DNA of 64,000 nt from Paenibacillus segetis (GTDB taxonomy: Bacteria; Bacillota; Bacilli; Paenibacillales; Paenibacillaceae). A program made the position numbers and the translations under genes. The DNA is taken from positions 3,335,045 to 3,399,044 of the forward strand of contig NZ_BMFT01000001.1 of the NCBI RefSeq assembly GCF_014639155.1, read 5' to 3'. Positions within the stretch are counted from its first letter, which is position 1, and each line of letters starts with the position of its first letter. Under the pieces are notes generated by a model. It was not told where the DNA came from and ran no database searches. It worked only from the letters and a program-made list of their open reading frames with translations. Of the stretch, positions 25,401 through 32,677 are shown piece by piece.

Positions 25401-28231
25401 GCATTACTAATATGATAACTTTCTATACTATCATCCACGAAATGCTGCGATCCGATGGATCCTACTGCTAGATGTTGACCTTGTATAATAGCCTCACTCA
25501 AATGATGGCTTTGTACAGACCCTTTCTTAAGGTGAATTGATCCTACAGAATCATCCTGCAGAACCTCTTCATCTACTGCATTTACACGCAATTGAGCACG
25601 TGAGATCGATTGCGGTTTAATATCCTCTCCATTCACACCATCATGAGGTAACAGACCACCTTGTTGGAGCTCCTCTGACAAATTTGTAAATGTTACTACC
25701 TGTTCCCCGAGATGCTCGGTTCTTATCGCTTTCTCAACAATATGACGACCTTCAACACTGTTACCTAGCAATTGCTCTGAACCCACGGATCCTTCGCTCA
25801 GATGTTGGCGTTGCACCGATGAAGCGCTCAAATGATGACTTTCTACTGATAAGGGCTTCAGGTGAATTGATCCTACGGACTCATTCTGCAGAACTTCTTC
25901 GTCAACTGCATCCGCCTCCAACTGAACACGTGAGATCGACTGAGGCTTAATATTTGCTCCATCGACACCATCTTGAGGTAGCAAACCACCTTGCTGGAGC
26001 TGGGCTGATAAGTTCATAAATGTAACCACTTGCTCCCCAAAATGCCTTGTTCCTACGACACCTTCAGCAATATGCTGACCTTCTACACTTCCGTCCAGTA
26101 AATGATGGGATCCCACAGAATCTTCAGCTAACTTGTCAAAAGTGACCGACTGATTTTGCAGAACTCGCTCTGATACAGACTCGGTAGTGAAATGACGCTC
26201 TTCAATTGTATTTGAATGTACATGCTTAGAAATAACACTATCTAAAGCCAGATGTTCTGTGTGAACAACTTCTGGAGATAAACTAACGGACTGAATAGCT
26301 CCCGCAGCAAAATGCTCTGAGCGAAGAGTATGAGGATGGATTTTGGAAGCAGTAACGCTACCTTCTGCCAACTTAGAGCTTGTGACCGCTAAATCATTAA
26401 TTTTATCGCTAGTTACGCTCTCCGGAGATAATTTCAAAGCAGTTACGGCATGATCTTGTAAATGAATGGAGAACACAGCACCTTCACTTAGATGCTCATC
26501 TTTAACTACCCCAGCTTGCAAAGAAGCCGGTCCGATACTGTTGTCGGCTAAATGTATTTGATTAATTGAACCAGGGATAATGTGAAAAGAAGAAATCTGC
26601 TCAGTATCAATAGCCTCACCTGTAACAGCCCCAGGTCTTATCTTACTCGCAGTTACACTACTCTCTGCCAGTTTCTCTGTCGTTATGATCTCTTTTTTCA
26701 GATGCTTTGTAGTCACTGAATCATTTGCTAAATGATATTCTTTGATTGAACTGCTTTCTATTTTATCTTCTTTGACACTCCCTGCAGCAATATGCCAATC
26801 TTGAATCGCTTCAGTCTCAATATGTTCACTCTGTACAGATCCGTTGGATAAATGCTGCGAAGAAACACTGAAAGGAGCTAATTTAGTCCCCTCTACGGCT
26901 GCCCTACCCAAGTGACGGGTAAGAACCGCCTCATCAGCAATTTTCTGAGGTAAAATGCTCTGATCAGCAATTTTAGAAGAGGTAACCGCCTGTTCAACGA
27001 TTTGTGCTGTTCCAACAGCCTGATCAGACAATTTGGTTGAGAGAATACTCCGATCGGCTAAATGCCTGCCCTTAATTTCACCAGCAGCGATCTGATCCTG
27101 CCCGATACTTCCTGGCTTCAAATGCACATTCTCAATCGAACCCGGTGCAATGTGACGAGCTCCAATTGCTTGCTCTTTGATATGGTGTGAACCAATTACA
27201 TCTCCTTCTAGTTGGTCTGTACCTACACTCGGAGTAGCAAGATGCTGTTTTCCTATCAAGCCTGATGCCAGATTACGGATAGATATCGCATTTTCAGCGA
27301 GATGTCTACCCTCAATCGTTCCGTCTTGCAGTTTGGTTCCTGTAATGGATCCATCACGAAGTTTGGCCGAGGTTACCGATTGATCGCCTAATTTAGAGTT
27401 ATCAATGGCTCCGTTTGCTAAATTATACGATTGGATACTCCCGCTACGTATTTTATCAGCAGTAACTGCCTGATCTTGTATTAAGTCTGTTGTAACAATC
27501 CACTCTTTGAGATGGCGGCTTTCGATCGATCCATTCGCCAGCTTATCCCCATGAATCATGTCATCCGCTAGCTTATCCGAGGTAATACTACCTTCTTCTA
27601 GCTTATCCCCGCTAATGGAGCGATTTCTAATCATTTTCCCTTCAATTGTACCTTCCGCTAAATGATTACCTGTAATGGAATGTGGGGCGATCTTGGAAGA
27701 TGTCACAGACGCTTCCGCAATCTTAATGCTGTGCACCGCATAATCAGCCAACCACGCCGTTTCTATTGTACCGTGCTTTAATTTGGTGGAATCAATCGTA
27801 TAAGGTGCGATCTTCTCCCCTGTAATGGCAGCATTTGTTATATCATCTGTGTATATGATACCTTTATCCGTTGAATCAGCGGCTTTTTCTTCTAGCTCAT
27901 GAATTAGAGTGCTTCGTTTTGAATCAGCCGTGAGATTCTCTTCAGCGACTTCCTCAACAGCGACTTCCTCAACAGCCACTTCCCCCACGAACGCTTCTTC
28001 TTCCAATACCTCCTTTACCAGCGCTTCCTGTGGTGCAAACACCGGAGCGGCATGAACCTTAGCGTTCTCCAGCAGCTTTAATTCATTTAAATCCGGATTG
28101 TCCACGTAGTAGAGCGGCTTTCTTCCTTTACCAGGTTTGTTGGTTTTAAATTTCTTATTCAGAGCTGCCCTCTCCTTTACCAAAAGTTTTTCGTCTTTGG
28201 CATCATATGCGGAGGGCTGGGCACTTGTCAC
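22481..28231 (-). CDS. Giant decapeptide-repeat fibre-like protein (WIAG-tail-like)
   Basis: This 1916-residue protein has no signal peptide, transmembrane segment or cell-wall anchor. Residues 1-125 are charged, with a short Val/Glu repeat (VAVEEVAVEEV). Residues 126-1826 are about 170 units of exactly ten residues, consensus S(V/I)xSxHLxxG, with aliphatic residues at fixed spacing. From residue 733 the decapeptides are grouped into a 110-residue super-repeat, nine full copies plus a partial tenth. The last 90 residues form a non-repeated head ending WISIGSLN. I recall similar Paenibacillus proteins labelled WIAG-tail. A long beta-structured fibre with a terminal head, perhaps on the spore surface, is inference. 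The start is uncertain: GTG 28231 with a weak site, frame open 25 codons further. Confidence 0.8.
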   Translation of the reverse strand: MTSAQPSAYDAKDEKLLVKERAALNKKFKTNKPGKGRKPLYYVDNPDLNELKLLENAKVHAAPVFAPQEALVKEVLEEEAFVGEVAVEEVAVEEVAEENLTADSKRSTLIHELEEKAADSTDKGIIYTDDITNAAITGEKIAPYTIDSTKLKHGTIETAWLADYAVHSIKIAEASVTSSKIAPHSITGNHLAEGTIEGKMIRNRSISGDKLEEGSITSDKLADDMIHGDKLANGSIESRHLKEWIVTTDLIQDQAVTADKIRSGSIQSYNLANGAIDNSKLGDQSVTSAKLRDGSITGTKLQDGTIEGRHLAENAISIRNLASGLIGKQHLATPSVGTDQLEGDVIGSHHIKEQAIGARHIAPGSIENVHLKPGSIGQDQIAAGEIKGRHLADRSILSTKLSDQAVGTAQIVEQAVTSSKIADQSILPQKIADEAVLTRHLGRAAVEGTKLAPFSVSSQHLSNGSVQSEHIETEAIQDWHIAAGSVKEDKIESSSIKEYHLANDSVTTKHLKKEIITTEKLAESSVTASKIRPGAVTGEAIDTEQISSFHIIPGSINQIHLADNSIGPASLQAGVVKDEHLSEGAVFSIHLQDHAVTALKLSPESVTSDKINDLAVTSSKLAEGSVTASKIHPHTLRSEHFAAGAIQSVSLSPEVVHTEHLALDSVISKHVHSNTIEERHFTTESVSERVLQNQSVTFDKLAEDSVGSHHLLDGSVEGQHIAEGVVGTRHFGEQVVTFMNLSAQLQQGGLLPQDGVDGANIKPQSISRVQLEADAVDEEVLQNESVGSIHLKPLSVESHHLSASSVQRQHLSEGSVGSEQLLGNSVEGRHIVEKAIRTEHLGEQVVTFTNLSEELQQGGLLPHDGVNGEDIKPQSISRAQLRVNAVDEEVLQDDSVGSIHLKKGSVQSHHLSEAIIQGQHLAVGSIGSQHFVDDSIESYHISNAAVGTRHIGNQTVTFTHLSAELQQNGLLPQDGISGEDIKPQSISRIQLVPDAVDEVVLQDESVGSVHLKPLSVQSYHLNEASVQGYHLTEESVRSQHLVNGSVESRHIGKAVVGTDHLREQAVTFTHLSEELQQGGLLPQGGIDGENIKPRSISRDHLQAESVDEEILQDESVGSIHLKRSSVQSQHLGEAIIQSQHLGEGSVESQHLLDGSVEGRHIGEAVLESKHIGNQAVTFTHLSEELQQGGLLPQGGINGEDIRSESISRIHLQVDAVDEDVLQEESVGSIHLKPLSVQSQHLGDAIIRSKHLKEGSVRSRHLLDGSVEGRHIDESAIGSQHLGEQVVTFTHLSAELQQNGLFPQGGIDGENIKPQSISRVQLQADAVDEEVLQDGSVGSTHLKPLSVQSQHLGEATVQSQHLTEGSVGSQHLVDGSVEGRHIGEAVVGSQHLGEQVVTFTHLSAELQESGLFPQGGINGESIKPQSISRVQLQADAVDEEILQDGSVGSTHLKPLSVQSQHLGEATVQSQHLTEGSVGSQHLVDGSVEGRHIGEAVVGSQHLGEQVVTFTHLSAELQQNGLFPQGGINGESIKPQSISRVQLQADAVDEDVLQDESVGSIHLKLLSVQSQHLGEATVQSQHLTEGSVGSQHLVDGSVEGRHIGEAVVGSQHLGEQVVTFTHLSAELQESGLFPQGGINGESIKPQSISRVQLQADAVDEDVLQDESVGSIHLKSLSVQSQHLGEAIVQSQHLAEGSVGSQHLVEGSVEGRHIGEATVGTVHLGEQVVTFTNLSAELQQNGLFPQGGINGEDIKPQSISRVQLQADAVDEDVLQDESVGSIHLKPLSIQSQHLSENSVQGQHLAERAVGSAHLELGSVGVEHLALTPIQGISGEPSLQQFGMAAFLLQRHEDITEVTIQFEEPFPNSHYIIVAMSNSPAYYVTLKEQFPDCAVLEISRLKEIDKNYGFVTWISIGSLN
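22754..26035 (-). repeat. 330-bp tandem super-repeat, nine full copies and a partial tenth
   Basis: Copies begin at 26035 and step down every 330 bp to 23065, each opening with EQxVTFxxLS. Copies 6-9 (about 23066-24385) are nearly identical in DNA, for example the same block at 23401, 23731 and 24061. Copies 1-5 are more diverged. Each copy includes one unusual pair of units (LQQxGLxPQxG), the likely boundary of the super-repeat. Confidence 0.92.
22754..27856 (-). repeat. Decapeptide-coding repeat region (30-bp unit)
   Basis: This stretch encodes residues 126-1826 as a continuous 10-residue (30-nt) periodicity without a register break. The Leu/Ile at position 6 and the Val/Ile at position 1 of each unit are almost invariant. 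Polar positions vary freely, especially in the N-terminal half. Confidence 0.9.
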
Positions 28232-28266
28232 AAGTCTTCTTCTATTTCGGCTAATAGGAATGACAA

Positions 28267-28300
28267 AGAGAGGGATCTTCCCAATGGAAGATCCCTCTCT
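28267..28300 (-). terminator. Terminator-like hairpin after bdbC
   Basis: Fifteen-base arms AGAGAGGGATCTTCC/GGAAGATCCCTCTCT close on a four-base loop, 13 nt past the bdbC stop. The following T content is poor. The hairpin lies in the 81-nt leader of the repeat-protein gene. Confidence 0.7.
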
Positions 28301-28312
28301 GATTAATTTCTA

Positions 28313-28774
28313 TTACATGCTAGTTTGAGTAGTTGTCTCGCTCTCATCTACAGAGCTTAGTTCCGCTTTATTCGCTGCAAACAGCATGCTTATGATCAAC
28401 ACGAAGGCAATTAATGCGAGGAACGGTATTGTAATAAAGCCCCACCAGTTAAGATAGTCAACGTTACACGGAACTCCAATCTTACATGGAGTCAATTTTG
28501 CCAGAGCAGGAAGCTTTTGTTCTGCATAGTGATATAGGGAAATAGATCCTCCAATAAAGCTAAGCGGAAGTACATACCTGATGATAGCACGATCATTGCG
28601 GAAGGCTGCTATTCCGAGCAGAAATACCTGAGGATACATGAAAATACGCTGGAACCAGCACAATTTACACGGTTCATAGTGCAAAATTTCGCTTAGATAC
28701 AAACTCCCTGCCGTTGCAACTAATGAGACAAGCCAGGCCAGATAAATACCATAGTCCTTAAAGAAGGATCGCAT
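28313..28774 (-). CDS. bdbC: Disulfide oxidoreductase BdbC (DsbB-like)
   Basis: This 153-residue membrane protein has four hydrophobic segments. It passes electrons from BdbD to quinone to re-oxidise the thiol oxidase. The two redox pairs are Cys36-Cys39 (CKLC) after the first segment and Cys97/Cys103 in the second external loop. The spacing and the size match the DsbB/BdbC family. It starts 18 nt after bdbD and forms an operon with it. Its C-terminal tail is Ser/Thr-rich. Confidence 0.93.
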   Translation of the reverse strand: MRSFFKDYGIYLAWLVSLVATAGSLYLSEILHYEPCKLCWFQRIFMYPQVFLLGIAAFRNDRAIIRYVLPLSFIGGSISLYHYAEQKLPALAKLTPCKIGVPCNVDYLNWWGFITIPFLALIAFVLIISMLFAANKAELSSVDESETTTQTSM

Positions 28775-28792
28775 AGGTCCCCATCCCTTCGA

Positions 28793-29521
28793 TTACTTAG
28801 ATTGATCTTGTATCGCTTGATCAATAGCTTGCTTCATAGCATTGTAATCTGCATAGTTCTGGTTGACATATTCTACACCATTAATGAATATCGTTGGTGT
28901 TCCTCCAAGTCTTAATTCATCGGCTTTAGCGATATGCGCATCTACTTCGTTCTTATACGTCTTGTCTTCAATATCCTTCCTCAGTAGCTCATAATCAATT
29001 GGAAGATTCTCCTGCTTCGCTAGATTTACAAGAAAATCAGTTGTAGCCCATACTGTATTTTCATCCCCCTGATTATTATATAACGCATCTAGATAAGTCC
29101 AGAATAGCTCTTTGTCCTGATGGTATACGGATTGAACCGCTAAAGCTGCTGTGTAGGAATCAGGGCCAATAAAAGCTAGGTTCATAAAATAAAAGGCCAC
29201 TTTACCCTGATCAATATAATCACTCTGTAGTTGTTTTTTGATTGTATCGTTAAAAGCTTTACAACTTGGGCATTTAAAATCACCGAATTCTACGATTTTT
29301 ACAGGTGCATCAACGTTACCAAGCACAGGCAAATTAGCATAATCAAATATGCCCTCTTTGGAAGCCGATTTAGGCTGGAGGAGAATTCCCACGATAACAA
29401 GAATAAGTACAACTCCAAGCGTCCCAAACCAGATGATCCGTCTCATTTTTTGTTTCTGTTTTATTTTGATCGCCTCTGCTTTGCGTTGTGCCAATACATT
29501 GCTACTTTTCTTTGGCGGCAT
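28793..29521 (-). CDS. bdbD: Thiol-disulfide oxidoreductase BdbD (DsbA-like)
   Basis: This 242-residue protein has a basic cytoplasmic N-terminus, a membrane anchor at about 29-48 and an extracellular thioredoxin-like domain. The active site is Cys84-Pro-Ser-Cys87, and the cis-Pro loop is GTPTIFING near residue 207. It introduces disulfides into exported proteins and is recycled by BdbC, encoded 18 nt downstream. AAGAAGGGG precedes the ATG at rather close spacing. Confidence 0.93.
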   Translation of the reverse strand: MPPKKSSNVLAQRKAEAIKIKQKQKMRRIIWFGTLGVVLILVIVGILLQPKSASKEGIFDYANLPVLGNVDAPVKIVEFGDFKCPSCKAFNDTIKKQLQSDYIDQGKVAFYFMNLAFIGPDSYTAALAVQSVYHQDKELFWTYLDALYNNQGDENTVWATTDFLVNLAKQENLPIDYELLRKDIEDKTYKNEVDAHIAKADELRLGGTPTIFINGVEYVNQNYADYNAMKQAIDQAIQDQSK

Positions 29522-29649
29522 ACAACCCCTTCTTCCATTTTAAAATTAAAAATCTTATTTTTCTGTAACTATTCTAGTTACAAAAGTAGGCTTAGTCAAG
29601 TTATTACTCCTATTGTTATAGTTATAAAAGAATCGATCCCAAGTAAAAT

Positions 29650-29674
29650 AACAAAAGACGGCCTTATGGCCGTC
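29650..29674 (-). terminator. Intrinsic terminator after the L25 gene
   Basis: The stem GACGGCC/GGCCGTC with a four-base loop is followed by a T-rich TTTTGTTATTTT on the minus strand. The 211-bp interval 29522-29732 holds this terminator and presumably the bdbD promoter. I see no gene in it. Confidence 0.85.
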
Positions 29675-29732
29675 CTCCTTGATTGTACCTTCATTATATT
29701 GGCCAGAATACCAGCTTATATTCAAACAAATA

Positions 29733-30359
29733 TTACTCCTGATTCTTGCTATCGTCACTGGTTTCAGCAGCTTCTTCCTCATCACTCGTATCTGCAGCTT
29801 CTCCGCGAGTCGTAATAATCGAAGCCAGTAGTTCTTCTCCAGAAGACAACAAGGTGACTCCTTCAGGAAGCGACACATCTGCCGCTACAAGCTTATCCCC
29901 GATTCCGAGTGAAGTCACATCTATGTTCAAGCCAGATGGTAGTGCATCTGGTAACCCTTCAACTTCAAGTTCCGTAGCTTGTACTTGGAGTGCACCCGCT
30001 CCCTTTGTACCTTCGGCTGTACCGATATAATGCAGCGGTATTTTGACGCGAATGGGTTTATTCTTAGCTACCTGCTGAAAATCAACATGTACCCATTTCC
30101 CGTTCTGTTGCTGAACTTCCTTGATCAACGCTGGGAAGCTACTTCCATCGTCCACCTTCAATTCAAAAAACTCTGAGCGACCCGTGCGCGCCACCTTATT
30201 AAGCTCCTTCGCATCCACATGAATCGCTTGACTTCCCGCTTTCTCACCATACACAACACCCGGGACACGTCCGCTTTGTCTCAATTGGCGAAGCGAAGCG
30301 CTAGTAAACTCCGTTCTTTGCACAGCATTCAAATGCAAAGTTTGATGATTCATACTCAT
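29733..30359 (-). CDS. ctc: 50S ribosomal protein L25, Ctc-type with C-terminal extension
   Basis: This 208-residue protein binds 5S rRNA. The N-terminal L25 domain (about 1-95) has the RxxGRVPGVVYG motif near residue 30. The TL5/Ctc beta-domain follows to about 185 (LPSGLNIDVTSLGIGD), and an acidic tail ends the chain (DEEEAAETSDDSKNQE). In Bacillus, Ctc is a general-stress protein; no SigB-type promoter could be confirmed here. GGAGG is 10 nt upstream of the ATG. It is divergent from ppk. Confidence 0.92.
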   Translation of the reverse strand: MSMNHQTLHLNAVQRTEFTSASLRQLRQSGRVPGVVYGEKAGSQAIHVDAKELNKVARTGRSEFFELKVDDGSSFPALIKEVQQQNGKWVHVDFQQVAKNKPIRVKIPLHYIGTAEGTKGAGALQVQATELEVEGLPDALPSGLNIDVTSLGIGDKLVAADVSLPEGVTLLSSGEELLASIITTRGEAADTSDEEEAAETSDDSKNQE

Positions 30360-30466
30360 AGCGCAACAACCTCCTAGTTAAATTACTATACTTGGCCAAA
30401 GCCATATTATTATATTACCCAAATATGTCGAGAAGCTAACAGGTAGGACATAATTATTCTCTGAGT

Positions 30467-30494
30467 TTTACATCAATTTTACACTGCGTTTACA
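30467..30494 (+). promoter_or_regulatory. PhoP-box-like triple TTTACA repeat upstream of ppk
   Basis: TTTACA occurs at 30467-30472, 30478-30483 and 30489-30494, exactly 11 bp apart. That is the spacing and hexamer of Bacillus PhoP boxes (TTHACA repeats with 5-bp gaps). A possible -10, TAAAAT, is at 30526. It lies between the divergent L25 and ppk genes, nearer in orientation to ppk. Confidence 0.6.
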
Positions 30495-30586
30495 ATTTTC
30501 ATTATTTTTCACGAAAGGAAAAGAGTAAAATAATAGTGATTGGATTTACTACGATTTTTGATCAATAACATCGGAGGTCGTCAAGA

Positions 30587-32677
30587 ATGACGTTAATGGA
30601 AATGAACGGCTCTCGATATTTGAATCGGGATTTAAGTTGGGTCGAGTTTAATAGACGTGTTCTGCAAGAAGCTAAAGACCCCAGTACACCACTACTAGAG
30701 CGAGCCAAATTTTTGTCCATTGTTTCAAGTAATCTGGATGAATTTATAAGCGTACGTTTAGCAGGTATTCAGGACCAGATCCGGGCAGGATACACCAAAA
30801 AAGATTTTACTGGATACACGCCCGCTGGTTTGTACAAGCGTCTCAATTCGCGTATTTCAGGAATGGTTGCTGAGCAATATCGAACTTTTCGAGATTTGTC
30901 CAGACAACTTAGCAAAGAAAATATTATGTTTCTAAATTATGAAGATCTTAATGTAACGCAGCGTAAATCGATGGAAAAATACTATCACGATATTATTTTC
31001 CCCGTCCTTACTCCTATGGCCGTAGACCAAAGCCGTCCTTTTCCATTGGTTCATACGGGATTTGTGTATCTTTCGGTCGTATTGAAACGTACTGAATTTA
31101 CATCTGACAAAGAGGAACCTTATTTCGCCATTGTACAAATCCCATCGAATCTCTCAAGATGTATTCCTTTACCTCGTCATATGAACAGCAAGAAGCAATC
31201 TTTTATTCTCATTGAAGAACTAATTCGTCATCATATTCAATCGTTGTTTAGTGGATATACGCCACTTGCTGTAGATGAATTCCGACTGACACGTAATGCC
31301 GATCTAACTATTGATGAAGACGGTGCAGAGGACTTGTTAGAGGAGATCGAAAAGGAACTACGGAAACGCCGCTGGGGAGCTCCGGTACGGCTGGAGATTC
31401 AGAAGGGGATTCATCCTTATGCGCTAGAAATGCTAGAGGAAGAATTCGAAGTGACCGATTCTGTGTTTGAAATTGATGGGCCGCTAGATTTGAGTTTCCT
31501 TAGTAAACTTTCATCCGTAATTAAGGGAAACCAAAAACTACGGTATCCGCAGATTGAACCCGTCTATCCGCTTGAATTCGAAGAAAATGATAATTTTTTC
31601 GAGGTTATCACAAAAAAAGATGTTCTAGTCTATCACCCTTACGAAAGCTTTGATGCAGTTACGGATTTCATCATTCAAGCTTCCGAAGACCCGTCCGTTA
31701 TGGCAATCAAAATGACCCTATATCGAGTTAGTGGAAATTCTCCACTAATAAAAGCGCTCGCCAGTGCTGCCGAGTCGGGTAAACAAGTGACCGTAGTCGT
31801 TGAGCTCAAAGCTAGGTTCGATGAAGAAAGAAATATTGCATGGGCACGTACACTTGAGAAAGCTGGTTGTCATGTTGTATATGGATTAATAGGACTTAAA
31901 ACTCATGCCAAAATTCTGCTCGTTGTCCGTCAGGAAGGCCAGGATTTGAAGCGTTATGTTCATATAGGAACTGGCAATTATAACGATATTACTGCACAAC
32001 TTTATACCGATATCGGGTTATTCACCACAGATACCGCAATCGGGGAGGATGCATCTGAACTATTTAACCTGATTACAGGTTATTCATCGGCAGATCGTTG
32101 GCAGGCCCTAACACCAGCTCCAACCGACATGAAGGACAAGTTATTTGCACTCATCCGTCGTGAAGCCGAACATGCTGCAGCCGGTCGTCCTGCTAAGATC
32201 ATCGCGAAAATGAACTCCCTGTCCAATCAGGAAATGATCGATGAATTATATGAAGCTTCACAAGCAGGGGTCAATATTGACCTCATCATACGTGGTGTTT
32301 GCTGTCTTCGCCCTGGAATTAAAGGGTTGAGCGAGTTGATCACCGTGCGAAGCATTGTTGACCGCTTCCTTGAGCACTCTCGGATCTATTATTTTGAGAA
32401 CGGTGGTAAACCTGAGGTTTGGATATCAAGCGCGGATTGGATGACACGAAACTTAACAAGACGTCTTGAACTCATGTGTCCCGTGTACAAAAATGATACA
32501 CGAGACATTATCGTTCAAATTCTGATGCTCTCATTAGCGGACAACGTTAAAGCGAAGCGATTGGTTCAGAACGGTAAATATGAAGCTGTTACAAACGACT
32601 TGCCACCTTGCCGCAGTCAGTTTGCAGCTCTAGATATCAACAAGTGGAAGAAGATTCCAACTTCCAATCTAAGCTAA
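30587..32677 (+). CDS. ppk: Polyphosphate kinase PPK1
   Basis: This 696-residue enzyme reversibly transfers the ATP gamma-phosphate onto polyphosphate. The N-terminal domain starts NRDLSWVEFNRRVL. The two catalytic histidines of the PLD-like C-terminal domains are His440 (GLKTHAKILL) and His597 (FLEHSR). The family signature HIGTGNYN lies near residue 466. GGAGG is 9 nt upstream of the ATG. The gene runs tail to tail into ppx with a 41-bp overlap. Together they make and degrade polyphosphate, and a PhoP-box-like repeat upstream suggests phosphate control. Confidence 0.95.
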   Translation: MTLMEMNGSRYLNRDLSWVEFNRRVLQEAKDPSTPLLERAKFLSIVSSNLDEFISVRLAGIQDQIRAGYTKKDFTGYTPAGLYKRLNSRISGMVAEQYRTFRDLSRQLSKENIMFLNYEDLNVTQRKSMEKYYHDIIFPVLTPMAVDQSRPFPLVHTGFVYLSVVLKRTEFTSDKEEPYFAIVQIPSNLSRCIPLPRHMNSKKQSFILIEELIRHHIQSLFSGYTPLAVDEFRLTRNADLTIDEDGAEDLLEEIEKELRKRRWGAPVRLEIQKGIHPYALEMLEEEFEVTDSVFEIDGPLDLSFLSKLSSVIKGNQKLRYPQIEPVYPLEFEENDNFFEVITKKDVLVYHPYESFDAVTDFIIQASEDPSVMAIKMTLYRVSGNSPLIKALASAAESGKQVTVVVELKARFDEERNIAWARTLEKAGCHVVYGLIGLKTHAKILLVVRQEGQDLKRYVHIGTGNYNDITAQLYTDIGLFTTDTAIGEDASELFNLITGYSSADRWQALTPAPTDMKDKLFALIRREAEHAAAGRPAKIIAKMNSLSNQEMIDELYEASQAGVNIDLIIRGVCCLRPGIKGLSELITVRSIVDRFLEHSRIYYFENGGKPEVWISSADWMTRNLTRRLELMCPVYKNDTRDIIVQILMLSLADNVKAKRLVQNGKYEAVTNDLPPCRSQFAALDINKWKKIPTSNLS

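Noticed and set aside
22754..26035. Regularly spaced repeats that might be taken for a CRISPR array
   Set aside because: The repeats are 330 bp, in frame, code for protein without stops, and have no unique spacers or cas genes nearby.
29231..29815. 194-codon open frame opposite bdbD and its upstream region
   Set aside because: It lies antisense to a clear DsbA-family gene, runs through a terminator and into L25, and has no family resemblance or ribosome binding site.
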